A stretch of DNA of 64,000 nt. It comes from Streptomyces parvus. GTDB taxonomy: Bacteria; Actinomycetota; Actinomycetes; Streptomycetales; Streptomycetaceae. The translations under genes were made by a program, and so were the position numbers. The stretch lies in assembly GCF_014648875.1 (NCBI RefSeq), contig NZ_BMRY01000002.1, positions 310,001-374,000 of the forward strand, given 5' to 3'. Each line of letters opens with the position of its first letter. Position 1 is the first letter of the stretch. This document shows positions 8,557 to 16,278 of the stretch, one piece after another. The notes below the pieces were generated by a model. It was given only the letters and a program-made list of their open reading frames with translations, did not search any database and had not been told where the DNA came from.

Positions 8557-9837
8557 TCAGACCGCCGGTTCGCCCTCCGCCTTCGGCCGGAGCATCCCCT
8601 CCGGCGCCCGCCGCAGCGCCCTGATCGCCGGGACGCTCAGCATCACCGCCAGCAGCGCGCACGACATCACCGACGAGAAGATCAGCACCTCGTTCGCGCC
8701 GAACGCGTCCGCCGCCGGGCCCGCCAGGGCGCGGCCCAGGGGGATGACCATGATGGAGCCCGCCACGTCGTACGCCGAGACGCGGCTCAGGACCGTCAGC
8801 GGGATGTGCGACTGGACGCTCGTCGCCCACATCACGCCCCAGAACGCGAAGCCGTATCCCGCGATCACGTGGGCGACCGCCGTGGCCGTGAACGACCATT
8901 CCAGCGCCGGGGCCAGCGGGTTGAGCGCGAAGCAGAGCATCGCGAGGGCTCCCGCGACCAGCGGGCGGCGCGGGCGGACCCGCATGCCGATCAGGCCGCC
9001 GATGATCGTGCCCGCGCCGTCCGCCGAGGCGATCCAGCCGTACCCGCTCGCCCCGTGCTGCTCGATCATCAGCGCCGCGCCCAGCGGCAGCGCCGGGCCG
9101 AACACGAACAGGCCGTACACCGACCAGACCGCGATCACGCCCCACAGCCACTGGCGGGACCGGAACTCCTGCCAGCCCGTCGCCAGCCTGCGCCACATCG
9201 GGGCGTCGCCCTCGTCGCGTTCCGTGTGCAGCTTGCGGAGGGGGAGGAGGACGAGGGCGCTGAGCGCGTACGCCGCCGCGATGACGATGTACGAGCCCGA
9301 CACCTGCCAGTACGCGACGAGGATGCCTGCCAGGCCCGGGCCCAGCAGGGTGCTCAGCGCCTCGGAGATCCGCAGCAGGGCGTTGGCCTTCTGGATGTCC
9401 TCGGCGACCCGGGGGACCATGCTCGCCATCCCGGGCTGGAACATCGCCGTCGCCGCCCCGCTCAGCGCCATCAGCCCCATGATCTGCCACAGCGGGACGC
9501 TGTCCGAGGAGAAGAGCAGCGTGGCCAGCGTGAGCATGGCCAGCATGCGTGCCACGTCCGCGCAGATCATCATCAGCTGCGGCGTGAACCGGTCGGCCAG
9601 CACCCCGCCGAACAGCACCAGCAGCACGATCGGGGTCATCCACGCCGCCAGCGCGTACCCGACGCCGCTCGCCCCGTGGCCCGCCCCCAGCACCGCCGTG
9701 GTCAGGGAGACCATCAGCATGCCGTCGGCCAGCAGCGACGCGCTGCGGGCCGTGAAGAACAGCCGGAACCGGGTCGACCGCCAGGGGCTCGGCAGCGTGG
9801 CCGGCTGCTGCGGGAGGGTCGTGTCGTCAACGCTCAT
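8557..9837 (-). CDS. MFS exporter of the aminoacyl-carrier cluster
   Basis: A 426-residue, 12-helix major facilitator protein of the MFS_3 (EntS-like) branch. It begins MSVDDTTLPQQ, has a conserved loop FGGVLADRFTP after helix 2, and ends with a charged cytoplasmic tail. EntS-type members commonly export siderophores and peptide natural products, and here the protein is the last gene of the biosynthetic minus-strand operon, one base after the condensation gene stop. I chose the ATG at 9835-9837 with AGGTG upstream. An ATG 33 bases earlier would overlap the previous gene. The exported product is inferred to be whatever the cluster makes. Confidence 0.88.
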   Translation of the reverse strand: MSVDDTTLPQQPATLPSPWRSTRFRLFFTARSASLLADGMLMVSLTTAVLGAGHGASGVGYALAAWMTPIVLLVLFGGVLADRFTPQLMMICADVARMLAMLTLATLLFSSDSVPLWQIMGLMALSGAATAMFQPGMASMVPRVAEDIQKANALLRISEALSTLLGPGLAGILVAYWQVSGSYIVIAAAYALSALVLLPLRKLHTERDEGDAPMWRRLATGWQEFRSRQWLWGVIAVWSVYGLFVFGPALPLGAALMIEQHGASGYGWIASADGAGTIIGGLIGMRVRPRRPLVAGALAMLCFALNPLAPALEWSFTATAVAHVIAGYGFAFWGVMWATSVQSHIPLTVLSRVSAYDVAGSIMVIPLGRALAGPAADAFGANEVLIFSSVMSCALLAVMLSVPAIRALRRAPEGMLRPKAEGEPAV

Positions 9838-9838
9838 G

Positions 9839-11659
9839 TCACACCTGCCGGCTTCTGCCGGTCCCTTCATCGATGGTGTTCAGCCGACGCCACGCGTCGC
9901 TCCGGTCCGGCTCGGTGGGTGGGTTCCCGATGATTACGTAGCGGTGGGGCGCCAGGACCCCCGAACCGGCGGCCGGGATGAGTGCGGTCAGCGCCCGGTG
10001 GGCCTCCTCGGGCGCCAACGGGGTTTCGCCGCAGGCGATGTACGCCGTCAGGTGCGGCTCCGCGCCGGACGCCTCGCCCGCAGTGCCGTCCGTGTCGGCC
10101 ACACCCGCTGCGGAGCCGTACGGTCCTGGCTCCTCGGCCACGTGCACCGGCAGCCCGCCCACCGCCCGGCCGAGCGTCTCGCGCACGGCGTCGGGTGAGA
10201 CCCAGCAGCCGTCCACCCGCAGCCAGTCGGGCCCGCGTTCAGCGGGACGTATCCCCGTCACCTCGGCCAGCGCCTCCATCGGCACATCCCCGGCGGCGGC
10301 CGCCTCCAGGAGCAGGACCAGCCCGGAGAGGAACCCCTCCGCCTCCTCAGGGGTGAAGACCGAGGGAGCGGCCCACAGGGAGATGTGCAGTTGGGGAGTC
10401 GTCCGGTACGTGAAGGCGAGCATCCGGGTCGGCAGCGCCTGGGGCGGCCCCCACGTCAGCTCCTGCTCGGCGTCGCCGCCGTTCTGCATTTCGGTGCCCA
10501 GGAGCGGGGCGGGCAGGGCGCTCACGTCGTTGAACACCACGTCCCGGCCGAAGTGGCTGCCGCGCTCGGCGGTGACCCGGTCGATCATCTCCCACAGCCG
10601 TACGGAGTCGAACTGGCTGTGCCGGTAGGCGTTGAGCACCGCCCCCCAGGTGCGGGAGACCAGGGCGTCGAAGGCGGGCACCCGGACGTCCAGGTGCAGC
10701 AGCGCGTCCTGGGACGTGGTGGTCACCGAACGGGCGACCCGCGCGTGGAACCGGTTGGCGCTCGGGACGGCGGTGACACAGCTGTCCTGGCCCGCCCGGT
10801 GTGCCACCAGGGCGCACCAGGCGGCCATCAGCACGGTGGCCTCGGGATGTCCGGTGCGGCGGGCCGCCCCGGCGAGCGCCTGGCCGCCCCGGCGGGAGCG
10901 GAGCGTCAGCTGCCGGGCCTCCTCGTCGGTCCCCGGCCTCCTGCCGCGCGGCTCCGCGAACATCTCCTGCGGCCCGGTGCGGAGGATCCGCTCCCAGTAC
11001 CGCAGGGACGCCTCCGACTTCCGCAGCCCGGCCGGGGACGCCTCCACGGCGGCCAGGTCGACCGGAGGCAGGGACGTGAGCTCCGGCAGCTCCTTGCCCG
11101 CCAGCAGTTCGGCGAACTCCTCGCGCAGGATGGCCATCGCGCTGCCGTCCGCCACCGCGTGGCTGAACGCCAGTGCCACGTAGGCCGGTTGTCCGGCCAC
11201 GGTGAGCAGGGTGATCCGCACCGGGAACTCCCGGTCGAGGTCGAAACGCCCGGCCCGGGCCGCCCGCGCCACCGACTCCGCGTACTCCGCCGGATCGCCG
11301 GGGAGTTCGGCGTGGTCGAGCACGGTCACCGTGAACGTGCCTTCCGCCGTCACGACCTGGCCGACCGGTGCCGCGCCCGGCGGGTGCGGGAAGGTGGTGC
11401 GCAGCCCCTCGTGCCGTACGGTCAGGGCCCGCAGGGCGTCGGTGACGGCCGCCGAGGTGGTGCCCTCCGGGACGGGCCACACATCGTGGATGTTGATGTG
11501 GGTCGGGTCGTCCCGCAGGATGCAGCGGATCATGTTGGCCTGGCCCATGGTGACGGGGCCCCGGCGCTCGTCACCGCCCGCGTAGGCGACGGTGACCGTG
11601 GTCGTGGTGAGGGGCGGAGGGTTCTGGTGCATGGTGTCCTTGCCGACGGCGGGGGTCAT
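9839..11659 (-). CDS. Free-standing NRPS condensation-domain protein
   Basis: A 606-residue protein whose first ~440 residues are a condensation domain. The RHEGLRTTF motif is at 82-90 and the active-site HAVADG at 167-172; the catalytic His and Asp-Gly are kept, while the preceding His of the canonical HHxxxDG is Ser. Later motifs (VVFNDVSA, TYRTTPQLHISLW) also fit. No complete adenylation or carrier domain is attached. The last ~120 residues (PHRYVIIGNPPTEPDRSDAW) look like a decayed C-terminal adenylation subdomain that has lost the NGK lysine. It probably joins the carrier-bound amino acid to a second substrate, or releases it, in trans. The start overlaps the DUF6271 stop (ATGA), and GGGG-rich sequence precedes it. 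Confidence 0.85.
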   Translation of the reverse strand: MTPAVGKDTMHQNPPPLTTTTVTVAYAGGDERRGPVTMGQANMIRCILRDDPTHINIHDVWPVPEGTTSAAVTDALRALTVRHEGLRTTFPHPPGAAPVGQVVTAEGTFTVTVLDHAELPGDPAEYAESVARAARAGRFDLDREFPVRITLLTVAGQPAYVALAFSHAVADGSAMAILREEFAELLAGKELPELTSLPPVDLAAVEASPAGLRKSEASLRYWERILRTGPQEMFAEPRGRRPGTDEEARQLTLRSRRGGQALAGAARRTGHPEATVLMAAWCALVAHRAGQDSCVTAVPSANRFHARVARSVTTTSQDALLHLDVRVPAFDALVSRTWGAVLNAYRHSQFDSVRLWEMIDRVTAERGSHFGRDVVFNDVSALPAPLLGTEMQNGGDAEQELTWGPPQALPTRMLAFTYRTTPQLHISLWAAPSVFTPEEAEGFLSGLVLLLEAAAAGDVPMEALAEVTGIRPAERGPDWLRVDGCWVSPDAVRETLGRAVGGLPVHVAEEPGPYGSAAGVADTDGTAGEASGAEPHLTAYIACGETPLAPEEAHRALTALIPAAGSGVLAPHRYVIIGNPPTEPDRSDAWRRLNTIDEGTGRSRQV

Positions 11660-12972
11660 CGGGTCACGGCCAGGCCCGCTTCGGCGCTCGCACGGGTCAG
11701 GGCCTCCCAGTGGTCCATCAGGTGCGCGAAGTCGGCCATGTCGTCGCGGGCCTCGTCCAGGAGCCGGGAGCGGCCGTCGGCGAGTGTGTCCGCGACCGTT
11801 GTGTAGCGGCCGCCGAGCCGGCGGTACGCCCGGTCGATGACGTCCAGGCGGCGGGCGACGTCCGTACGGTCGAGGTCCACGCTGTCCCGGACGTAGCCGG
11901 CCACCACGGACGCCTGGATGTGGCCCTCCGCGTCGAGCAGCGCGTCACCGGCCGCCGCCGTCCTCGCGTACACCGTGTTCAGATACGCCTTCGCCAGAAG
12001 GAACTTCGCGAACCGGAGCTGATACGCCAGGAACCCGGCGTCCGTACGCCGCTCCTCCGTATGGAAGTTGACGATGTGCCGGTTGTGCCGGAGGCCGGGC
12101 AGCTGGGCGTTGTGGGCGAGGTGGAGCAGGAAGTAGTCGGTGCCGATGGTGTCGGGCGCGGGCGGCAGCGGGACCCTGCTGTACAGCTCGTGGTCGAAGC
12201 CGATGTTGCACATGTCGACCTGCGTCGGGCTGATCGGGGCGAGCGCGGTGCGGTCGCCGTCGAATGGAGCCGTCCCCGCGCCCCGGAACGACGCGTCGAT
12301 CAGGTGCTTGCGCCAGATCTCCGGGTAGCCCTCGGGCAGCGACAGGCCGACCAGTTCGCCGTACGTGTCCGGGTCCAGGTCGCGGATCTCCGCGACGTCC
12401 ACCGACATCTCGCCCACGAAGGAGCCGCCGGCCACCGCCACCCGCCGGTCTGCCGAACCCGGTGGCAGCTTGCTTCGCGTCGCCGACTTCCGTACATCGT
12501 CCGCACGTTGGCCCAGGTAGGTCAGCTCCTGGTGGAGGGGGAAGACCGGATCGCCGTCGACGTACTGGTAGCGGCTGTCGGAGTCCCGGCGGTGGACGGA
12601 CGTGCAGCCGAGGGCCTGGGCGATGAGGAACGCCCGGTTGGTGCAGGCCCCGTAGGAGACCCGGGACGGCAGCATCAGCTCCAGCAGTCGGTCTGCGGAC
12701 GACGGATTCCCGGCGGACCGGGCCGTCACCTCGCGCAGGAAAGTCCGCTGCTCGTCCTCGTCGAGGTGGTGGACGGTCACCCCGGGCTGCGCGACCAGCG
12801 CGGCCACCGCCTGCCGGTGCTCGGCGAGCACCGGCGCGGGGGAGGAGTCCAGGATCAGGAGGTGGACCTCGACCCCGAACTCCCGTGCCCCGTACGTTGC
12901 TTCCTCGGCAATTGCCGTGATCGTCCCGGTGCACGCCCGGTGCGTGGGCAGGGTCAGGCAGACGCGGCGCAC
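11656..12972 (-). CDS. DUF6271 family protein
   Basis: A 438-residue protein that matches my recollection of the DUF6271 family (MRRVCLTLPTHRACTG at the N terminus, HRRDSDSRYQ at 127-136, RVSYGACTNRAFLIAQALG before it, LRHNRHIVNFHTEERRTDAGFLAYQ later). The N-terminal beta-strand pattern and the DSD motif at 130-132 resemble a GT-A glycosyltransferase with its DxD metal site, but activity is unproven. I chose a GTG start at 12970-12972 because GGGGAG lies six bases upstream; this overlaps the PhyH gene by 19 bases. It sits inside a four-gene minus-strand operon, so a tailoring role in the same product is inferred. Confidence 0.75.
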   Translation of the reverse strand: MRRVCLTLPTHRACTGTITAIAEEATYGAREFGVEVHLLILDSSPAPVLAEHRQAVAALVAQPGVTVHHLDEDEQRTFLREVTARSAGNPSSADRLLELMLPSRVSYGACTNRAFLIAQALGCTSVHRRDSDSRYQYVDGDPVFPLHQELTYLGQRADDVRKSATRSKLPPGSADRRVAVAGGSFVGEMSVDVAEIRDLDPDTYGELVGLSLPEGYPEIWRKHLIDASFRGAGTAPFDGDRTALAPISPTQVDMCNIGFDHELYSRVPLPPAPDTIGTDYFLLHLAHNAQLPGLRHNRHIVNFHTEERRTDAGFLAYQLRFAKFLLAKAYLNTVYARTAAAGDALLDAEGHIQASVVAGYVRDSVDLDRTDVARRLDVIDRAYRRLGGRYTTVADTLADGRSRLLDEARDDMADFAHLMDHWEALTRASAEAGLAVTR

Positions 12973-14069
12973 GAAGGCTCCCCGCTCCGCGCGGCGGGTG
13001 CCGTGCTCCCGGCGTCCTCGGCACCCTCGACCGGGTCCTGCCACGAGGCCTGCCCCAGCAGCCTGCTGCCCAGCGGGTTCAGCTCGGCCGTCGGGTAGCG
13101 CTTGGACTCGGGCAGCACCGGGTCGCCGACCAGGGTGCGGTTCCAGCGCGGGGTGCGCAGATGGCGCCAGGACTCCACCCGGGACTTCCGCAGCCGCTCG
13201 TGCTCCTCCAGCGCGGGCATCATCGACAGGTACTGCACGGCCCGCACCCCGTTCTCGGAGAGGTTGCGCGCCACTCCGTGGGCCAGCAGGCCGTTCCAGA
13301 TGAGCAGGTCACCGGGGCGCAGATCCGGTCGTACGACGGGGAGTTCATCCCGGTCGATGGCCGGGCGCAACGGGTCCCGGTCCGCGGGCTGGGCGACCTT
13401 CCAGGCGTCGAACTGCCGGAACAGCTCCGGGCAGCACTGGAAGCCGCCCGTCTCCGGCCGGGTGTCGTTGAGCGCGATGATGCCCTGCACCCGCTGCGGC
13501 GGCACCGCGAGCGTGGTGTCGATGTCCCAGTGCAGCTCGATGTCGAAGCCCCGGTCCGTCGGCTCGATCAGCGCGCGGTCGCGGTTGCCCCGGTTGGGCG
13601 GGTTGAGGTTGAGCCGGTCCAGGGTGACCCACAGCTCCTCGCAGTCCCACACGTCGACGAAGGCGTCGTACACCCGCTGCGACTGCCGGTTGTCCCAGAG
13701 GAGTTGGTGGTGGTACGCCTCCACGAAGCCGTAGATGTGCAGCTGCTGGTCCAGCTCGGAGCGCAGCGGCCGGTCCTCGTACCAGCTCTCCGGCCGATCC
13801 GGGTCCAGGCCCTGGAACTCCCAAGTGAAGTCGAGTAGTTGGCGGGCCGTCGCCGCCGGTACCGCCTCTCGGACGATGACGTAGCCGTACGTCTGCCAGT
13901 GCGCGAAGTCCTCCTCGGACAGCACCCGCAGCGGACGCGACTTGTCGAGCTCCCGCAGGGCCGTCTGGGCGAGGTAGGCCTCGCCGTCCGCGCTGAAGTA
14001 CGGGATGTCCGACGCCGCGCGATGCAGGCGGGGCCGGCGGCGAGGGGCGGGGGTCGTCATGGGGTTCAT
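12954..14069 (-). CDS. Phytanoyl-CoA dioxygenase (PhyH) family Fe(II)/2-oxoglutarate oxygenase
   Basis: A 371-residue non-heme iron oxygenase of the PhyH family. The facial triad is visible: H180 and D182 in ELHWDID, H264 in LLAHGVARN. R276 (GVRAVQY) is placed to bind 2-oxoglutarate. PhyH enzymes of natural-product clusters often hydroxylate amino acids held on carrier proteins, which fits the ligase and carrier protein encoded across the divergent promoter. The ATG at 14067-14069 follows AGGAG by 11 bases; a second in-frame ATG nine bases later is less well placed. It is the first gene of the minus-strand operon and is preceded by a TTGACA promoter element with an embedded DasR-like site. 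Confidence 0.88.
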   Translation of the reverse strand: MNPMTTPAPRRRPRLHRAASDIPYFSADGEAYLAQTALRELDKSRPLRVLSEEDFAHWQTYGYVIVREAVPAATARQLLDFTWEFQGLDPDRPESWYEDRPLRSELDQQLHIYGFVEAYHHQLLWDNRQSQRVYDAFVDVWDCEELWVTLDRLNLNPPNRGNRDRALIEPTDRGFDIELHWDIDTTLAVPPQRVQGIIALNDTRPETGGFQCCPELFRQFDAWKVAQPADRDPLRPAIDRDELPVVRPDLRPGDLLIWNGLLAHGVARNLSENGVRAVQYLSMMPALEEHERLRKSRVESWRHLRTPRWNRTLVGDPVLPESKRYPTAELNPLGSRLLGQASWQDPVEGAEDAGSTAPAARSGEPSCAASA

Positions 14070-14187
14070 GGCAGGTTCTTCTCCTCGGCCGGCCGCGCGG
14101 CGACCCCGGGGGAGCGGGGTCGCCGCGGTCGGCGGGACGGATGGGAGTGCCGTGGTGCGAGGAGCCGTGACCACGTCGATCAGCAGG

Positions 14188-14203
14188 ATTGGTCCAGACC
14201 GCC
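14188..14203. promoter_or_regulatory. DasR-like operator (dre-type), PhyH side
   Basis: ATTGGTCCAGACCGCC agrees with the GntR/HutC-type DasR element ACTGGTCTAGACCACT at 12 of 16 positions, including GGTC and AGACC. It lies between an exact minus-strand TTGACA (14214-14209) and the likely -10 region of the PhyH operon, where a repressor would block transcription. Binding is inferred from sequence alone. Confidence 0.5.
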
Positions 14204-14208
14204 CGGAC

Positions 14209-14214
14209 TGTCAA
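14209..14214 (-). promoter_or_regulatory. -35 element of the PhyH-C-MFS operon
   Basis: The minus strand reads TTGACA, an exact -35 hexamer, about 140 bases upstream of the PhyH ATG. The matching -10 is weak (AATCCT after 18 bases). Confidence 0.4.
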
Positions 14215-14291
14215 GTGCCCCGTACATATGGGGATATGGCGTGCCGTCCTGTGCCCGACGGCCATGGAACCGATACCTCCCGTTCGGTATT

Positions 14292-14307
14292 TTTGGTCTA
14301 GACAACA
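14292..14307. promoter_or_regulatory. DasR-like operator (dre-type), ligase side
   Basis: TTTGGTCTAGACAACA matches the DasR element at 12 of 16 positions and contains the full core GGTCTAGAC. It overlaps the -35 of the putative ligase promoter, so occupancy should repress the rightward arm. Together with the site at 14188 it would give joint control of both arms of the cluster. Confidence 0.5.
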
Positions 14308-14328
14308 GGCGAGTGGCGGGCCTAGTGT
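14299..14328 (+). promoter_or_regulatory. Putative promoter of the ligase-ACP-PPTase operon
   Basis: TAGACA (14299-14304, five of six to TTGACA), an 18-base spacer and TAGTGT (14323-14328) form a plausible vegetative promoter 64 bases before the ligase ATG. The rest of the 322-base divergent region (14070-14391) shows no additional gene. Confidence 0.45.
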
Positions 14329-14391
14329 CCAAGGGCGTGGCCGGGTAGATGACGGCCCGTCAATCCGCTTTTCCAGAAAGACGGCGGTCTC

Positions 14392-15255
14392 ATGAACACA
14401 TCCAGCATCACCGCTCTGCCGGACATCGAGCTGAAGAGCCCCGGCGCAGGCCTGATCACGCTGGACCCGGTCCGCACCGCCCTGCTGCGGGGCCTGGACG
14501 ACCTGCTGACCGGTCTGGCCGCGCAGCTCTCCGCCCCCGAGGTCGTCGGGCCGCCCCTGCTCTCCGTCGACGGCCTCGCGCGGCTGGACTTCTTCCGCAA
14601 CTTCCCCCATCTCGGGGTATCCGCAGGCCGGTTCGGCCCGGACGTGCTCGACGGCCTGGCCTCCGGCGGCTCGCCCCAGGATCTCCCGCTCCAGCCGACC
14701 GGTCATGTGCTGCCGTCCGCGACCTGCTACGGCCTGCTGCTCTCCCTGGAGGGCGCGGACGTGGGCGAGGACGGGCTGCGGCTCTCGGCGGCCGGCCGCT
14801 GCTTCCGCAACGAGACCCACTACGACGGCCTGCGCCGCCTGTGGGGGTTCCACATGCGCGAGGTGCTCTACCTCGGGACCAAGGACGGGGCCACCGAACA
14901 CCAGGCGCGGGGAGGGGAGTTCGTCCAGCAGGTGGCGGGGCGGCTCGGCCTGACCCTGACCCGGGCGGCGGCCGACGACCCGTTCTACGACAACGGGGGG
15001 TCGCGGGCCCGGCTGATGGCGCTCGACCCGGTCAAGTACGAGTACAGCGCCCCCGACGGCACGGCCATCGCCTCCGTCAACCGGCACCGCAACTTCTTCG
15101 GTGAGCGGCTCTCCATCCGGGCCGGCTCCCACGGGCCCGCGTACAGCTCCTGCGTCGCCTTCGGCGTCGAGCGCTGGGTGCACGCGATGATCCTCGCCCA
15201 CGGCACGGCCGAACAGGCGCTGGAGCGGCTCCGGGCCGCCGTCGCCGGTTCCTGA
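14392..15255 (+). CDS. Amino acid:[carrier protein] ligase, class II aaRS-like
   Basis: A 287-residue homologue of the catalytic core of seryl-tRNA synthetases, lacking the tRNA-binding arm. This is the hallmark of aa:[carrier protein] ligases, which activate an amino acid with ATP and transfer it to the phosphopantetheine arm of a small carrier protein. Motif 2 is CFRNETHYDGLRRLWGF (137-153) and motif 3 is AFGVERW. C112, E157 and C254 are placed like the zinc ligands of the Bradyrhizobium Gly:CP ligase (recalled as C131, E176, C279; the first two are also 45 residues apart). The carrier protein gene follows after 70 bases. Substrate (glycine, alanine or another small amino acid) is not readable from sequence. 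The family call is firm; the role in secondary metabolism is inferred from neighbours. Confidence 0.9.
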   Translation: MNTSSITALPDIELKSPGAGLITLDPVRTALLRGLDDLLTGLAAQLSAPEVVGPPLLSVDGLARLDFFRNFPHLGVSAGRFGPDVLDGLASGGSPQDLPLQPTGHVLPSATCYGLLLSLEGADVGEDGLRLSAAGRCFRNETHYDGLRRLWGFHMREVLYLGTKDGATEHQARGGEFVQQVAGRLGLTLTRAAADDPFYDNGGSRARLMALDPVKYEYSAPDGTAIASVNRHRNFFGERLSIRAGSHGPAYSSCVAFGVERWVHAMILAHGTAEQALERLRAAVAGS

Positions 15256-15325
15256 CCTCCACCCCCCGGTCCGTCGGCCACCGGAACGGCTCAGTCACCA
15301 GAACAGCAAGAGGAGCGTTTCCCCC

Positions 15326-15598
15326 ATGGACCAGGTCTCAGCGTGGCTCCACGAGAAGAATCCCGGCCTCGACGGCCCGATCGGTGTGGACGAGGACCTC
15401 ATCGAAGCCCGTCTCATCGACTCGATGGACTTCCTGGAGTTCATCGACCTCCTGGAAGAGATCTCGGGCACGAGCATTGACCTTCAGGAGGTCACCATCG
15501 ACGACTTCCGCACCCTCGCCCGCGTCCAGGAGCGCTTCCTCGACCCCGCCGGCCATGCGGAGGTCCCGGCCGGCCATGCGGAGGTCCCGGCCGGGTGA
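15326..15598 (+). CDS. Acyl/aminoacyl carrier protein
   Basis: A 90-residue carrier protein. S33 in LIDSMDFLEF is the phosphopantetheine attachment site, and the four-helix pattern continues with IDLLEEISG and VTIDDFRTLARVQERFL. It is the natural acceptor for the ligase immediately upstream. The C terminus carries a duplicated 21-base unit (15551-15571 and 15572-15592), giving two copies of GHAEVPA that are not part of the fold and probably arose by slippage. AAGAGGAGCG precedes the ATG. The stop overlaps the GTG of the phosphopantetheinyl transferase gene (GTGA), so the two are coupled. Confidence 0.93.
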   Translation: MDQVSAWLHEKNPGLDGPIGVDEDLIEARLIDSMDFLEFIDLLEEISGTSIDLQEVTIDDFRTLARVQERFLDPAGHAEVPAGHAEVPAG

Positions 15599-16278
15599 GC
15601 GCGGGGCCCGGCCGGCTGGGCCCGGGGCCGACCGTCTCGTACGAGAAGCCCCCGGCCGCCGTCGCGCTGGTCGCCACCACCGCCGAGGTGCTGGCCCACC
15701 CCGAGCTGGACGAGGACCTGCTCGCCCCGTGGGAGCGGCAGCGGCTCGCGGGTATCCGGGTGCCCGGCCGACGCGACGACGTGGTGGCGGCCCGGCTGCT
15801 GCTGCGGCTGTGCGCCTCCCGGGCCACCGGGCTGCCGCCCCGGGACGTCGCCCCCGCCCAGCGCTGTCCCGGGTGCGGGCGGGCCGGGCACGGCCGGCCG
15901 TATCTCCCGGACCACCCCGGCCTCGGCGTCAGCTACAGCCACGCCGACGGGCTGGCCGCGGCGGCGGTCGGGCCGGGCCCGGTCGGTATCGACGTGGAGC
16001 CCCTGACGCGTCGGCCGGGACCCGTCTCCGTACTGCGGCGGCTGCTGCCGCACGACGAGGTGGACGCCGCCCGCGCCGGGCCGGATCCCGGTCCGGCGCT
16101 GCTGCGGTTGTGGGTCCGGCGGGAGGCGCTGTTCAAGGCGGGGGCGGACGACGTCCGGCTGACGGAGTGGACGGACCGGGGGCGCGCGGCCGTCGTCGCG
16201 CTCGCCGGAGCGGACGGAGCCCACAGGGCACTCAGCCCCGCCCGGTCTCCCGCCCCGGCTCCGCCGTCAGGTCGATGA
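15595..16278 (+). CDS. 4'-phosphopantetheinyl transferase (Sfp superfamily)
   Basis: A 227-residue Sfp-type transferase that moves phosphopantetheine from CoA to carrier proteins. The signatures are VGIDVEPLTRR (Mg-binding Asp and Glu) and WVRREALFKAG, a variant of WxxKEAxxKA with Arg in place of the first Lys. The upstream half holds the usual CPGCGRAGHGRPYL and GVSYSHADGLAAAAV. The GTG start overlaps the carrier protein stop, which suggests that this enzyme makes that carrier holo. The last 47 bases overlap the convergent TetR gene, and the C-terminal PARSPAPAPPSGR tail lies in that overlap. Confidence 0.93.
   Translation: MSAGPGRLGPGPTVSYEKPPAAVALVATTAEVLAHPELDEDLLAPWERQRLAGIRVPGRRDDVVAARLLLRLCASRATGLPPRDVAPAQRCPGCGRAGHGRPYLPDHPGLGVSYSHADGLAAAAVGPGPVGIDVEPLTRRPGPVSVLRRLLPHDEVDAARAGPDPGPALLRLWVRREALFKAGADDVRLTEWTDRGRAAVVALAGADGAHRALSPARSPAPAPPSGR

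Noticed and set aside
8521..9933. 470-codon plus-strand frame opposite the MFS exporter
   Set aside because: Extremely Arg/Gln/His-rich and antisense to a conserved 12-helix transporter.
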